Below are positions 34,375 to 43,328 of a stretch of DNA of 52,003 bases, one piece after another. The position numbers and the translations under genes are program-made. The notes below the pieces were generated by a model, which did not search any database, was not told where the DNA came from, and worked only from the letters and a program-made list of their open reading frames with translations. This DNA is from an uncultured Erysipelotrichaceae bacterium (GTDB lineage Bacteria; Bacillota_I; Bacilli_A; RF39; UBA660): NCBI GenBank assembly GCA_902798815.1, contig CADBYH010000010.1, forward strand, positions 1-52,003, given 5' to 3'. The first letter of the stretch is position 1. Every line of letters begins with the position of its first letter.

Positions 34375-35826
34375 ATGAATAAAGATAGTTTATATTATTT
34401 TATAGAGAATCCTCTTGATAATGAATATTTTATTCATCAAATAATACAGGCATATACTTCAGAAGGGGATTTTTATAGTTCTGTTGTAAAATTTTATACA
34501 AGTAGAAATAAAAAAGAAACAGGGTATGTTTCTAATGTATATAATAATGATTTACAATTAACTTTATATCATAATTGGAAAAATTCTATGATTGAATCAC
34601 TTAATAATCCTAGTTTAAATCCAAGTGTTGCGAATACTTATAGATTAATTTTAAATTATTTAAATAGATTTAGACCTCAAACAGCGCAAGAAGTTTTGAG
34701 AATTGTTGATCCTAATAATGTTAGTGATCCTAATTTAAGAAGTGCATTATGTACTCATTGTTGGAACCAACTTGGACAAGGTAATTTTTGGCATCATATA
34801 GATTCTAGTTGGGTTAATAATCATCTTCATAGAAGACAACATGTTGAACATAGGTTATATCTAAATTGTGATTCATCTTATATTCAATTGATTGCTGCTG
34901 AATTTATTAGAAGATGTAATAGAATAAGATCACCATATTATTTTAAATATAATGAAGAAGCGGCAAGAGATGATGCATTAGTATTCTATTGTGATACAGA
35001 ACATCTTCCAATATATATTAATATATTAAATGGTATTAAAAGAGATTTTAAACTAGATAATCATATATATGCTCCAACTATATTGTCTGGAAGAATATAT
35101 GGATGGCTTGGATATGGTGCAGAAGATCAAGGACCTAAAAATATATCTTATAATGATAAAAGATGTAATCATTTAGCTAAATGTATTAGAGAGCAAACTC
35201 AAGAGACAATAATGTCAATGCAAGATAAAACGATGAAGACAAGTAAAGGTGAAATAATGTCTTATAAGCAATACATTATTGAGAAGATGATTGATTCAAT
35301 GAGAGAGTTTTATTTAGATCAAGCAAATACATGCTATGATTTTGAAAGAGCATATAAATTTACAATACAAGATGTATTATCAAAAGAATTTGATACAGTT
35401 GTAAGAAATGCTTTATTACAAAATTATGATTCAATAATAAAAAATCTTGGGTATGTTTGTCCTAAAATTGAGATACCATTTAAAAATGGTATAGTAAGAT
35501 TTACTTCTGCAGATAGCAATAATGTTTTAAATGGACAAGCTAGATTGTTATGTAGAATATCTCCTGAATATAGAGATAATTTAAGAGAAAGAATTAGAAG
35601 AACTGCTAAAAACTATGATATTGATCCTGATAATTATTCAGTTGATTTACCACATGGTAGATTGCTAGGAAAAGCAAAAGGATATCCTCGTGTTGGATAT
35701 ATTCAACCAACAAGTAATATTGGAAATAATTCTTATAGAACAGGAAGAGTAAGCAGAACAGGTAATATGACATATCAAAATGGTATGAATAATAATTATA
35801 CTTCAGGAAATGGTTATAGATATTAA
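34375..35826 (+). CDS. hypothetical protein, weakly HopA1-like
   Basis: The start is ATG 34375 behind AAAGGTGA (483 residues). The middle (HRLYLNCDSSYIQLIAAEFIRRCN, then PYYFKYNEEAARDDALVFYCDTEHLPIYINIL) recalls the HopA1-like family, in which R-x-D-A-V-x-Y strands recur, but the match is from memory and weak. The C-terminal about 100 residues are Arg/Asn/Gly/Tyr-rich and probably disordered. No signal peptide or membrane segment. It stands alone between its own promoter and a bidirectional terminator. Function unknown. Confidence 0.65.
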   Translation: MNKDSLYYFIENPLDNEYFIHQIIQAYTSEGDFYSSVVKFYTSRNKKETGYVSNVYNNDLQLTLYHNWKNSMIESLNNPSLNPSVANTYRLILNYLNRFRPQTAQEVLRIVDPNNVSDPNLRSALCTHCWNQLGQGNFWHHIDSSWVNNHLHRRQHVEHRLYLNCDSSYIQLIAAEFIRRCNRIRSPYYFKYNEEAARDDALVFYCDTEHLPIYINILNGIKRDFKLDNHIYAPTILSGRIYGWLGYGAEDQGPKNISYNDKRCNHLAKCIREQTQETIMSMQDKTMKTSKGEIMSYKQYIIEKMIDSMREFYLDQANTCYDFERAYKFTIQDVLSKEFDTVVRNALLQNYDSIIKNLGYVCPKIEIPFKNGIVRFTSADSNNVLNGQARLLCRISPEYRDNLRERIRRTAKNYDIDPDNYSVDLPHGRLLGKAKGYPRVGYIQPTSNIGNNSYRTGRVSRTGNMTYQNGMNNNYTSGNGYRY

Positions 35827-35857
35827 AAAAGAAGAGATTTTATTTCTCTTCTTTTTT
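35825..35857. terminator. bidirectional terminator between converging genes
   Basis: AAGAAGAGA/TCTCTTCTT stem (35829-35837 with 35845-35853) extended by A/T runs on both sides. It serves the gene ending at 35826 and the histidine kinase gene ending at 35840. Confidence 0.8.
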
Positions 35858-37243
35858 TGTATTTATTTCAAAATAGAAATTAGTACCTTCATTCTTTTTT
35901 GTTTTTACACCATATTTATATTTATGTAATTCTAGTATATTTTTAACTATCGATAAACCTAGTCCTGTTCCTACAAGATTACGTTTATGTTTTTTCTTGT
36001 TTTTATAATATTTGTCCCATATTAGTTCTAAATCCTCTTCATTTATTCCTTTACCAGTATCAATAACTTCAACAAGTGTTTTATTTTTATTTTCATTTAT
36101 ATTTATTATTACTTTGTTATCATTACCAGTATAATTAATAGCATTATTAATAAGATTATATATAACTTGTTCTATTTTTTTCTTATCTGCATCTATATAT
36201 ATTTTATCTTTATTGTAATTAAATACAAATTCATAATTTTCTGTTTCTTGATATAATTTATATTTTTTTAAGATATTTTGACATAACTCTATTAAATCAA
36301 ATGATTCAATATTTAATATATCTATATTTGATTGCATTTTAGATAATTCAAGTATATCTTCAACTAATAGTGTAAGTCTATTTGTTTCAGATATAATTAT
36401 TTCCATATCTTCTTTTTGTTTTTTCTTATTTTTAGAATGAAGATCTATGCTCATTTCAGCGTATGCCTTAATCATTGTAAGTGGTGTTTTTAAGTCGTGA
36501 GAGACATTTGCCATTAAATCTCTTCGTAATTCTTCTGTTTTAGCTAATTCATTTTTTGTATAATTTAATGTGTTACTTAATTCATTTAATTCAAGAATGT
36601 TACTTTCATCATTAAATTCGTTTTTAAAATTACCGTTAGCAATATTTTTTGCTTGATTATTTAAATTTATAATTGGTTTCGATAAGTGTTTTGAAATAAA
36701 ATAACTTATTATAAATGATAATATTAATACTATTACTGTTACGATGATTAATTGTTTTACTAGAATAGTTGTAGTAGAATCTATTGGTTCAATAGATGTA
36801 TTTATAAATGCATATTTATTATTACTTAATTTAACTGCATATAAAAGAGTTTCGTTTTTAAAATATTCATTTTTAATTAAGTATTCTTGAGTATACTTAT
36901 TACTAGTTATAAAATCTGTCATGTATTCTTCTTTTATATTTTGTTCTCTCATACAACCTTTTCCAAAGAACTTTGTTTCGTATAGGGAAGTATAATTATT
37001 TGTAATATCAATACAAACTTCATTTTCAAATGATAAATCATTTATTAGAGATTCAAAATCTTCATCATTGTTGATGTTTACAATTTCATTAGCAACTTTT
37101 TTAATTGTAATAGTTTTTTCATTTCGATAAAAACTTTTTAGAAATAATACTTGGAAAGCCCAAAGAAATAATAAAATTAAAATAGAAAATATTAGAAAAT
37201 ATCTTAGAATATGTGCATTAATACTATTGTTCTTCTTCAACAT
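35840..37243 (-). CDS. sensor histidine kinase of a two-component system
   Basis: 467 residues. Two membrane segments (about 14-35 and 163-185) border an extracellular sensor of about 125 residues with two cysteines. Then a HAMP linker, the phosphoacceptor H249 in MANVSHDLKTPLTMIKAYAEM, N-box NAINYTGND, G1 DTGKGI and G2 GTGLGLSIVK. Its start overlaps the response regulator's end by 20 bases, so the pair is translationally coupled. The signal is unknown. Confidence 0.93.
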   Translation of the reverse strand: MLKKNNSINAHILRYFLIFSILILLFLWAFQVLFLKSFYRNEKTITIKKVANEIVNINNDEDFESLINDLSFENEVCIDITNNYTSLYETKFFGKGCMREQNIKEEYMTDFITSNKYTQEYLIKNEYFKNETLLYAVKLSNNKYAFINTSIEPIDSTTTILVKQLIIVTVIVLILSFIISYFISKHLSKPIINLNNQAKNIANGNFKNEFNDESNILELNELSNTLNYTKNELAKTEELRRDLMANVSHDLKTPLTMIKAYAEMSIDLHSKNKKKQKEDMEIIISETNRLTLLVEDILELSKMQSNIDILNIESFDLIELCQNILKKYKLYQETENYEFVFNYNKDKIYIDADKKKIEQVIYNLINNAINYTGNDNKVIININENKNKTLVEVIDTGKGINEEDLELIWDKYYKNKKKHKRNLVGTGLGLSIVKNILELHKYKYGVKTKKNEGTNFYFEINTKKEEK

Positions 37244-37892
37244 ATTTATATCCTATTCCTCTTACTGTTATTATATTATCTCTATATTTTCCTAAATTAT
37301 TTCTTAACATTTTTATATGCGTATCTACTGTTCTATCATCTCCATAAAAATCATATCCCCATATAGCAGATAATAATTGTTCTCTTGAGATGGCAATGTT
37401 TTTATTTTTAATTAAATATGTTAATATTTCATATTCTTTTGGTGTTACATTTATTATTTTGTTATCTACTTTTATTGTATGAGCAGAGTAGTTTATTTCT
37501 AAATCTTTATATCTATATATTTTGCTTGTTATTTTACCAGATCTTGATAATACTGCTTTAATTCTAGCAATTAATTCTTTAGGGGAAAATGGTTTTGATA
37601 CATAGTCGTCAATTCCTAAATCAAAGCCTGTTAGCTTATCATATTCTTCTTTTCTTGCAGATAAGACAATAGTAGGGATGTGTTTTTCTTTAGGAAGTTC
37701 TTTTAGTAATGTAAATCCATCCATTTTAGGCATCATTATATCTAGAATCATAAGATCATAATTATTATGTAAAAGTAGATCAAGTGCTTCAGATCCAGAA
37801 GATGCTTCATAAACTTCATAATTATTATTAAGACAATATTCTTTAATAACAGTTCTAATTAAATCTTCATCATCAACAATAAGTATTTTCAT
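37224..37892 (-). CDS. OmpR/PhoB-family response regulator
   Basis: 222 residues. Receiver domain with acidic pocket (VDDED), phosphoacceptor D51 in MILDIMMPKMDG and K100 in YVSKPFSPKEL. The C-terminal winged-helix DNA-binding domain contains VTPKEYEILTYLIKN and RTVDTHIKMLRNNLG, ending VRGIGYKYV. Partner of the kinase that follows. Regulated genes are unknown; the nearest neighbours on the same strand upstream encode a flippase-like protein. Confidence 0.95.
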   Translation of the reverse strand: MKILIVDDEDLIRTVIKEYCLNNNYEVYEASSGSEALDLLLHNNYDLMILDIMMPKMDGFTLLKELPKEKHIPTIVLSARKEEYDKLTGFDLGIDDYVSKPFSPKELIARIKAVLSRSGKITSKIYRYKDLEINYSAHTIKVDNKIINVTPKEYEILTYLIKNKNIAISREQLLSAIWGYDFYGDDRTVDTHIKMLRNNLGKYRDNIITVRGIGYKYVEEEQ

Positions 37893-37949
37893 ATTATCAC
37901 TTCCTCTATAGATAATATTATACTATTATTGTGAAATGTAAGTGAAATA

Positions 37950-39239
37950 TTATTTTAAATAAATAAATATTTTTTTTATTTGATATAGACTTGTTATTAT
38001 GATGTTTATAATAATGGATATTATATATGAGTAGATACCTATTTTTAAGAATGAGATTATTAATATTACTAGTAATCTAGTTATTGAACTAATTATAGAT
38101 ATTTTAAATATTTCTTTTACTTTTCCCATACCATTAAGTGTATAAGTAAAAATACTTTGAATGTATTGAAGGATAAAGAAGGGGGCAAGTACTTTTAAAT
38201 AGTTATATCCTAAAGTGGTTTTATATAATAGATATAAAATATCTTTACCATAGAATTCAAAGATAAATACTGTTATTAATCCAAATATAATTATTATTGT
38301 AGTTAAAATTAATAATCTATTTATTATATTCTTTTTATTATTCTTTAAATATTCTTTTGTTATATATGGCATTATTGCTTGAGATATAGCAAGAGTAAAG
38401 AAACTTGGTAGTAAAAGCATTGGTATAACATATCCAGTTATTACTCCGTATTCATGGATTATATAGGTATTTGAGTAGTTTAGATAAAGTAAGATATTAG
38501 TTAATAATATTGGTTCTAAGAAGTAACTAATGTTACTTATAATATTACTTCCTACATTTGGTATTCCTAATTTAAAAGAATCTTTTATGTATGTTGCATT
38601 AGGTTTAAAGTCTTTTAATGATATAGATATATTTTTTGGTATAAAGATTATTAAAATTATTGTTGAGATAATTTCACTAATTATATTTGATAAGACAAGT
38701 ATTGCGATAATATACTTAGTATTTAAAAATAATATTTTTGGTAATATTAATATCATAAATAGTAATCTAATAATATTTTCTATAATTATAGATAATACAT
38801 GAGGAAACATTTTTTCTTTACCAAAGAAATAGCTTCTACAAATATCTGCGATAGATGTAAATGGTATTACAAAGGCAATTGAGATAATCGCTAGTGTAAT
38901 TTTATTATTATGGAGGAGATTTATACTTATATACTTTGAAGATATAATAATTAGAGTACTAAATATGATATTTATAAATAATGTTATAGGTATTATAGAT
39001 AAGTATAAATTTTTATTGTTTTTATTATTTAAGGCAACTAATCTTGATAAAGCAATTGGTAGACCAATCTGCCCTAAGTTAATAAACAAAGAAAAAGTAG
39101 GTAGAATTAACATATATAAAGATAATTTCTCAATACCAAGAGATTTTGCCATTATTATTTTAATAATAAGAGCAAGGATTTTAGTAATAAAACCTCCAAT
39201 AAGAAGGATTATTGTAGATAATATAAACTTTTGTTTCAT
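37950..39239 (-). CDS. SpoVB/MurJ-like lipid flippase (MOP superfamily)
   Basis: About 429 residues if started at ATG 39239 (MKQKFILSTIILLIGGFITKILALI), matching where SpoVB-family proteins begin; a longer frame up to 39275 lacks a better ribosome site, so the start is uncertain. It is almost entirely hydrophobic with about 13-14 membrane segments. Family marks include AKSLGIEKLSLYMLILPTFSLFINLGQIGLPIALSRLVA and FKLGIPNVGSNIISNISYFLEPILL. Members flip lipid-linked wall precursors or polysaccharide; SpoVB itself acts in spore cortex formation. Confidence 0.85.
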   Translation of the reverse strand: MKQKFILSTIILLIGGFITKILALIIKIIMAKSLGIEKLSLYMLILPTFSLFINLGQIGLPIALSRLVALNNKNNKNLYLSIIPITLFINIIFSTLIIISSKYISINLLHNNKITLAIISIAFVIPFTSIADICRSYFFGKEKMFPHVLSIIIENIIRLLFMILILPKILFLNTKYIIAILVLSNIISEIISTIILIIFIPKNISISLKDFKPNATYIKDSFKLGIPNVGSNIISNISYFLEPILLTNILLYLNYSNTYIIHEYGVITGYVIPMLLLPSFFTLAISQAIMPYITKEYLKNNKKNIINRLLILTTIIIIFGLITVFIFEFYGKDILYLLYKTTLGYNYLKVLAPFFILQYIQSIFTYTLNGMGKVKEIFKISIISSITRLLVILIISFLKIGIYSYIISIIINIIITSLYQIKKIFIYLK

Positions 39240-39313
39240 AATAAAACTTATGAAAAAACAAAAAAAATATATCATTGAATGGAATAATATGTTATTATTG
39301 ATTAGAAGGGTAG

Positions 39314-39341
39314 TTTGTCGAACATTGTCGATTCGAACAAA
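39314..39341. promoter_or_regulatory. operator-like imperfect dyad
   Basis: TTTGTCGAA (39314-39322) faces TTCGAACAAA (39332-39341), unusually GC-rich for its surroundings. It lies in the region between two divergent genes (39239 leftward, 39446 rightward). The regulator is unknown. Confidence 0.3.
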
Positions 39342-39445
39342 AGTACTTTTTTGTAAAATTGAAATGTAAAAGAGTAAAATATAGTTGTTATTTTCAGTCT
39401 AATAATTATATTATGTGATAAAATTATATTGTAAGAGGTGATTAT

Positions 39446-40438
39446 ATGAACGACTTAGTTCAATTTTTGACATCAAAGGAAATTATAATTGTTTATATGA
39501 TTTCGGGATTATCATGTCTTATTTGTCTTATTGTTTATTTTGTTGAGAGAAATAATGAAAAGCTTAGAAGAAGACATAATACTAAACAATTAAACAAATT
39601 AGTTGAAAAAATTCAAGAAAAAGTTGAAATAGAAAATGAAGAAGATTCACAAGATTATCATGAAGAACCTGTATTACAAGTGATTGAAGATAATAATTCT
39701 TATGAAGAATCATTAAGTGATGAAGGGTTAGTATATACTTCTATTGAACCTGATGTTGAAACTGCAAAGGCAGAGATTAAAAAACTAGAAGAGCAATTAA
39801 TTCAAGAAGAAGAAAAGAAAGAAGAGATTCAAGTTCAAGAAGTTGAAGAAGTAACTACTTCTAATGATGCTGTAGAAGTTATAGAAGATAGAGAACCTCA
39901 AGAAGACATAGTTGATAATAATGTTAGATTAAATGATTATGAAGAAGAGCAAGAAGCAACTGCGATTATTTCTTTAGAAGAATTAGTTAAAAAGGGTAAA
40001 GAAATATATGCTGCTAATGAATTAAGTCAGTATAAAGACGAAGGTAATGAACCAATAAGTATTCAAGATTTAGAAGCACAACAACAAAGAAAAGTTGTTG
40101 CAATTGAAGAACCATTTATTATTGAAAATGTTGTTGATGATAATATTGAAGAATTAGAAATTTTAGATGATATAGATGATAAAAAAGTTGTTTTGGACGA
40201 TTTTAATACAATTAAACTTGAAGAAGAAAAAGTTAATGTAAATGATGTTAAAATTGAGAAGAAATTTCAAAATAGTCCAATTATTTCACCAATATTTGGA
40301 ATAGAAAGACTTAATAATATAGAACCAAATGATTTGGAATTAGAAAATACTGCTAATTATGAAAAATTGGATGAAGAGATTAGAAAAACTAATGAGTTTA
40401 TTATGACTCTGAAGGAATTGCAAAGTAAATTAGATTAG
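39446..40438 (+). CDS. membrane-anchored acidic coiled-coil protein
   Basis: 330 residues after AGAGGTGAT. One N-terminal membrane segment (about 13-33, IIIVYMISGLSCLICLIVYFV), then a basic stop-transfer (RRRHNTKQ), then about 280 very acidic residues dominated by Glu, Asp and Val, low in complexity. The end (NYEKLDEEIRKTNEFIMTLKELQSKLD) is a coiled coil. The topology suggests a cytoplasmic tail on the membrane, like some division or shape-linked scaffolds, but I cannot assign a function. A clean terminator follows. Confidence 0.75.
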   Translation: MNDLVQFLTSKEIIIVYMISGLSCLICLIVYFVERNNEKLRRRHNTKQLNKLVEKIQEKVEIENEEDSQDYHEEPVLQVIEDNNSYEESLSDEGLVYTSIEPDVETAKAEIKKLEEQLIQEEEKKEEIQVQEVEEVTTSNDAVEVIEDREPQEDIVDNNVRLNDYEEEQEATAIISLEELVKKGKEIYAANELSQYKDEGNEPISIQDLEAQQQRKVVAIEEPFIIENVVDDNIEELEILDDIDDKKVVLDDFNTIKLEEEKVNVNDVKIEKKFQNSPIISPIFGIERLNNIEPNDLELENTANYEKLDEEIRKTNEFIMTLKELQSKLD

Positions 40439-40465
40439 ATATGAGTTTTCTCATATCTTTTTTTG
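40437..40465 (+). terminator. intrinsic terminator
   Basis: AGATATGAG-TTTT-CTCATATCT (40437-40458) followed by a T run, straight after the acidic membrane protein gene. Confidence 0.85.
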
Positions 40466-40557
40466 TAAAAATTTACATAATGTATTTTTAAACAATAAGG
40501 GTTTTATTGACCTTTTAGATGGTAAATTATATAATTGTTTTAGAATAGGAGAATAAT

Positions 40558-41847
40558 ATGAATAAGAAAAAGAGGGAAAAACAACTACAAATTGTAGTAT
40601 TTGTATTAATTGCTGTAATAACTTTAGGAATAGGTTATACTGCAATATCAAGTATTATCTTAACGATTACAGGACATGCAAGGGCGGATGTAGATGAAGC
40701 AAACTTCAAAGTGCATTTTGATAGAAATGTAGAACCTACAATGACTGTAAATATGGGAAGTGCAACAATAGATCAAGATAATGATAAAGTTGCTCATATC
40801 TCAGTAACAGGATTAAAAAAAGCAGGAGATTCCGCAACAGCAGAATATACAATAATAAACGAATCAAATGGTATAGGAGCAAAACTATCTATTGATTTAG
40901 TAAACACAAATACAGAACATTTTAAAGTAACAGAAACATTAGATGATGTAGAACTAGAAGCAGGAGATACAACTAAAGTAAGAATATTAGTAGAACTATT
41001 AGAAACACCAACAGATACTGCATTAGAAACAGATATAACAGGAACAATAGAAGCAAAAGCAATAAAGAATTCAGAAGCAAATTCTAATGACAGTGCAACA
41101 AAAACAAAACCAGGAACTTTTGGCGGAGATAGTTGGGAAACAATAGCTAGTAATGTTAGAAATAATAATACAAGTGCATATAAAGTAGGAGATACCAAAA
41201 CAGTAACAATAAATGGAAATGATTATACTGTAAGAATTGCGAATAAATCAACACCAGAAGAGTGTAATAATGAGAATTTTTCACAAACAGCATGCGGATT
41301 TGTAGTAGAGTTTGTTGATATAGTTGATTATGTAAATATGAACGGGACTTACACAAATAGTGGTGGTTATCCAGCTTCTCGTGTATATACTTTTTTAAGA
41401 GATACATTGTATAGTCAACTATCTAATGATCTTCAGGAAGTAATAATCCCAACAAAGGTAATTTCAGCTAATGAAAATGGAAATGATATTGGTTATGAAA
41501 CTATAGACAGAATATATATTTTGTCTATAAAAGAATTGTTTGATACAAACATTTCAGATGCTGCTGCATTATATACTAGACAACTTGATTATTATAAATC
41601 AAAAAATGTATCATATTTTGGTTCTGACTTAAACAGTTATGGAAGCCCTTCTTATTTTAACAATTCTGTTTTTGTTCAAAAAAATGGTAAACCAAGTTGT
41701 GATAATTTTAGATGTGATGCTTGGTGGACTAGGACTCCAAATAGTACAAATTGTTTTATTTCTGTATGTGGATATGATAATTTTGTTACAACATCTGGTA
41801 CTGCACCTTCAAAATATGGTGTTGCTCCAGCATTCCGAATTGGATAA
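40558..41847 (+). CDS. secreted or membrane-anchored protein with DUF6273-like C-terminus
   Basis: 429 residues after AGGAG. A basic start (MNKKKREKQLQ) and one hydrophobic segment (IVVFVLIAVITLGIGYTAISSIILTI) act as signal or anchor. Then a beta-rich acidic region (about 40-170), then a C-terminal domain with ETIDRIYILSIKELFD, CDAWWTRTP and GVAPAFRIG, the pattern of DUF6273-type surface proteins. Codon choice differs from neighbours: ACA, GCA and ATA are favoured in the first half over ACT, GCT and ATT, hinting at a different origin. A gene with a closely similar start lies at 51895. Confidence 0.75.
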   Translation: MNKKKREKQLQIVVFVLIAVITLGIGYTAISSIILTITGHARADVDEANFKVHFDRNVEPTMTVNMGSATIDQDNDKVAHISVTGLKKAGDSATAEYTIINESNGIGAKLSIDLVNTNTEHFKVTETLDDVELEAGDTTKVRILVELLETPTDTALETDITGTIEAKAIKNSEANSNDSATKTKPGTFGGDSWETIASNVRNNNTSAYKVGDTKTVTINGNDYTVRIANKSTPEECNNENFSQTACGFVVEFVDIVDYVNMNGTYTNSGGYPASRVYTFLRDTLYSQLSNDLQEVIIPTKVISANENGNDIGYETIDRIYILSIKELFDTNISDAAALYTRQLDYYKSKNVSYFGSDLNSYGSPSYFNNSVFVQKNGKPSCDNFRCDAWWTRTPNSTNCFISVCGYDNFVTTSGTAPSKYGVAPAFRIG

Positions 41848-41879
41848 TTATGAATTAATTATATTTAATCTTATAAGAT

Positions 41880-41917
41880 ACATCTGAATTCAATTTAGTT
41901 GAAATCAGATGTTTTTA
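41880..41917 (+). terminator. intrinsic terminator
   Basis: Outer stem ACATCTGA/TCAGATGT (41880-41887 with 41905-41912), inner stem TTCAA/TTGAA, then five T residues. Confidence 0.75.
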
Positions 41918-41967
41918 ATTATATTAATATTTTCTATAATTGAGTAATTTTTATTTTTTAAATTATA

Positions 41968-41976
41968 TGTTATAAT
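41968..41976 (+). promoter_or_regulatory. extended -10 promoter element
   Basis: TGTTATAAT ahead of mtaB. A second TATAAT-like box lies at about 42005-42010. Confidence 0.5.
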
Positions 41977-42037
41977 ACATAGTTGTTTGGAGATGTTTTT
42001 ACTATTATAATATAGAGAGTTGGAAAGTAGTGATATT

Positions 42038-43309
42038 GTGAGAAGTGTAGGAATTTATACTTTAGGTTGTAAGGTTAATACTTATGAATCTGAATATATA
42101 ATTAATTTATTAAAAGAGTCAGGATATGTAATTAAAGATTTTGATGATATATGTGATGTTTATATTATTAACACATGCACAGTTACTAATAATAGTGATA
42201 GTAAGTCTAAAAAGATTATTAGACAAGCTATTAGAAGAAATCCTGATGCTTGTGTTGTGGCGATGGGATGTTTTATTGCTTCTCATATGGATTATAAAGA
42301 ACAGGGACTTGATATTGTCCTTGCGAACAAGGATAAGTCAAAGATTGTAGAATTACTTGATGAGTGGTTTAATACAAAAGAGATGATTTCTTGTTTATAT
42401 AAGGGAAGATTATCAGAGTTTGAAGATATGTATATAACAGATTTTCCTGGAAGAACTAGAGCGTTTGTTAAGATACAAGATGGATGTGATAATTTTTGTG
42501 CTTATTGTATTATTCCTTTTGTTAGAGGCAAATGTCGTAGTAAAGAAGAAAGTAAGGTTATTGATGAAGTAACTTCTTTGGTTAAAAATGGATATAAAGA
42601 AGTTGTTCTTACTGGTATTCATACAGGTAGTTATGGAGTTGATTTAGATACTTCTTTTGCTGACTTACTTAATAAATTAATTAAAATAGATGGTTTAAAA
42701 AGACTTAGAATATCATCTATTGAAGTAACTGAATTAAATGAGGATGTTTTAAATATAATTAGAAACTCTAATATTATTGTTGATCATTTGCATATTCCGA
42801 TTCAAGCAGGATCTGATGAAATACTTAGATCTATGAAAAGGAAGTATGATTTAGAATTTTATAAGAAAAAAATAAATGAAATTAGAGATATTAGACCTGA
42901 CATTGCGATAAGTACTGATGTTATTGTTGGATTTCCTGGTGAAGATGAATCTTTGTTTTTAAAGACGATGGAAACTTGTCGTGAAATAGAGTTTTCTAAA
43001 TTACATGTATTTCCTTTTAGTGAAAGAGAGGGTACTGTAGCGGCAAAACTTCCTAATAAATTAGATAATAAAACTAAAAAGGATTATGCACGTAGATTAA
43101 TTAATTTATCAAAAGAGTTAGAAATTAATTATATGAATAAATTTATTGGTAAAGAATTAGAGGTTTTAATTGAAGAAGAGATTGATGGTTATTCTTACGG
43201 GCATACAAGTAATTATATACATGTAAAAATTAAAGGTAGTTTTGAACATAATAGTTTTGTTAAAGTTAAATTAGATAGTGTTGAATATCCATATATGATA
43301 GGTAAGTAA
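42038..43309 (+). CDS. mtaB: tRNA t6A37 methylthiotransferase
   Basis: I choose GTG 42038 (423 residues, MRSVGIYTLGCKVNTYES) with GGAAAG upstream; the TTG at 42020 sits too near a promoter box. MtaB adds a methylthio group to t6A37 of tRNAs for ANN codons. The N-terminal UPF0004 domain has cysteines in TLGCKVN, INTCTVT and AMGCF. The radical SAM motif is CDNFCAYC, followed by PFVRGKCRSK. A C-terminal TRAM domain ends the protein. YTLGCKVN-T-YES separates MtaB from MiaB (GCQMN). Confidence 0.93.
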   Translation: MRSVGIYTLGCKVNTYESEYIINLLKESGYVIKDFDDICDVYIINTCTVTNNSDSKSKKIIRQAIRRNPDACVVAMGCFIASHMDYKEQGLDIVLANKDKSKIVELLDEWFNTKEMISCLYKGRLSEFEDMYITDFPGRTRAFVKIQDGCDNFCAYCIIPFVRGKCRSKEESKVIDEVTSLVKNGYKEVVLTGIHTGSYGVDLDTSFADLLNKLIKIDGLKRLRISSIEVTELNEDVLNIIRNSNIIVDHLHIPIQAGSDEILRSMKRKYDLEFYKKKINEIRDIRPDIAISTDVIVGFPGEDESLFLKTMETCREIEFSKLHVFPFSEREGTVAAKLPNKLDNKTKKDYARRLINLSKELEINYMNKFIGKELEVLIEEEIDGYSYGHTSNYIHVKIKGSFEHNSFVKVKLDSVEYPYMIGK

Positions 43310-43328
43310 CATTATAGGGGGATTTGAG

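Noticed and set aside
38530..39369. Two open frames on the plus strand opposite the SpoVB-like flippase.
   Set aside because: They are hydrophobic antisense shadows of a membrane protein with no ribosome sites; the minus-strand product matches a known family.
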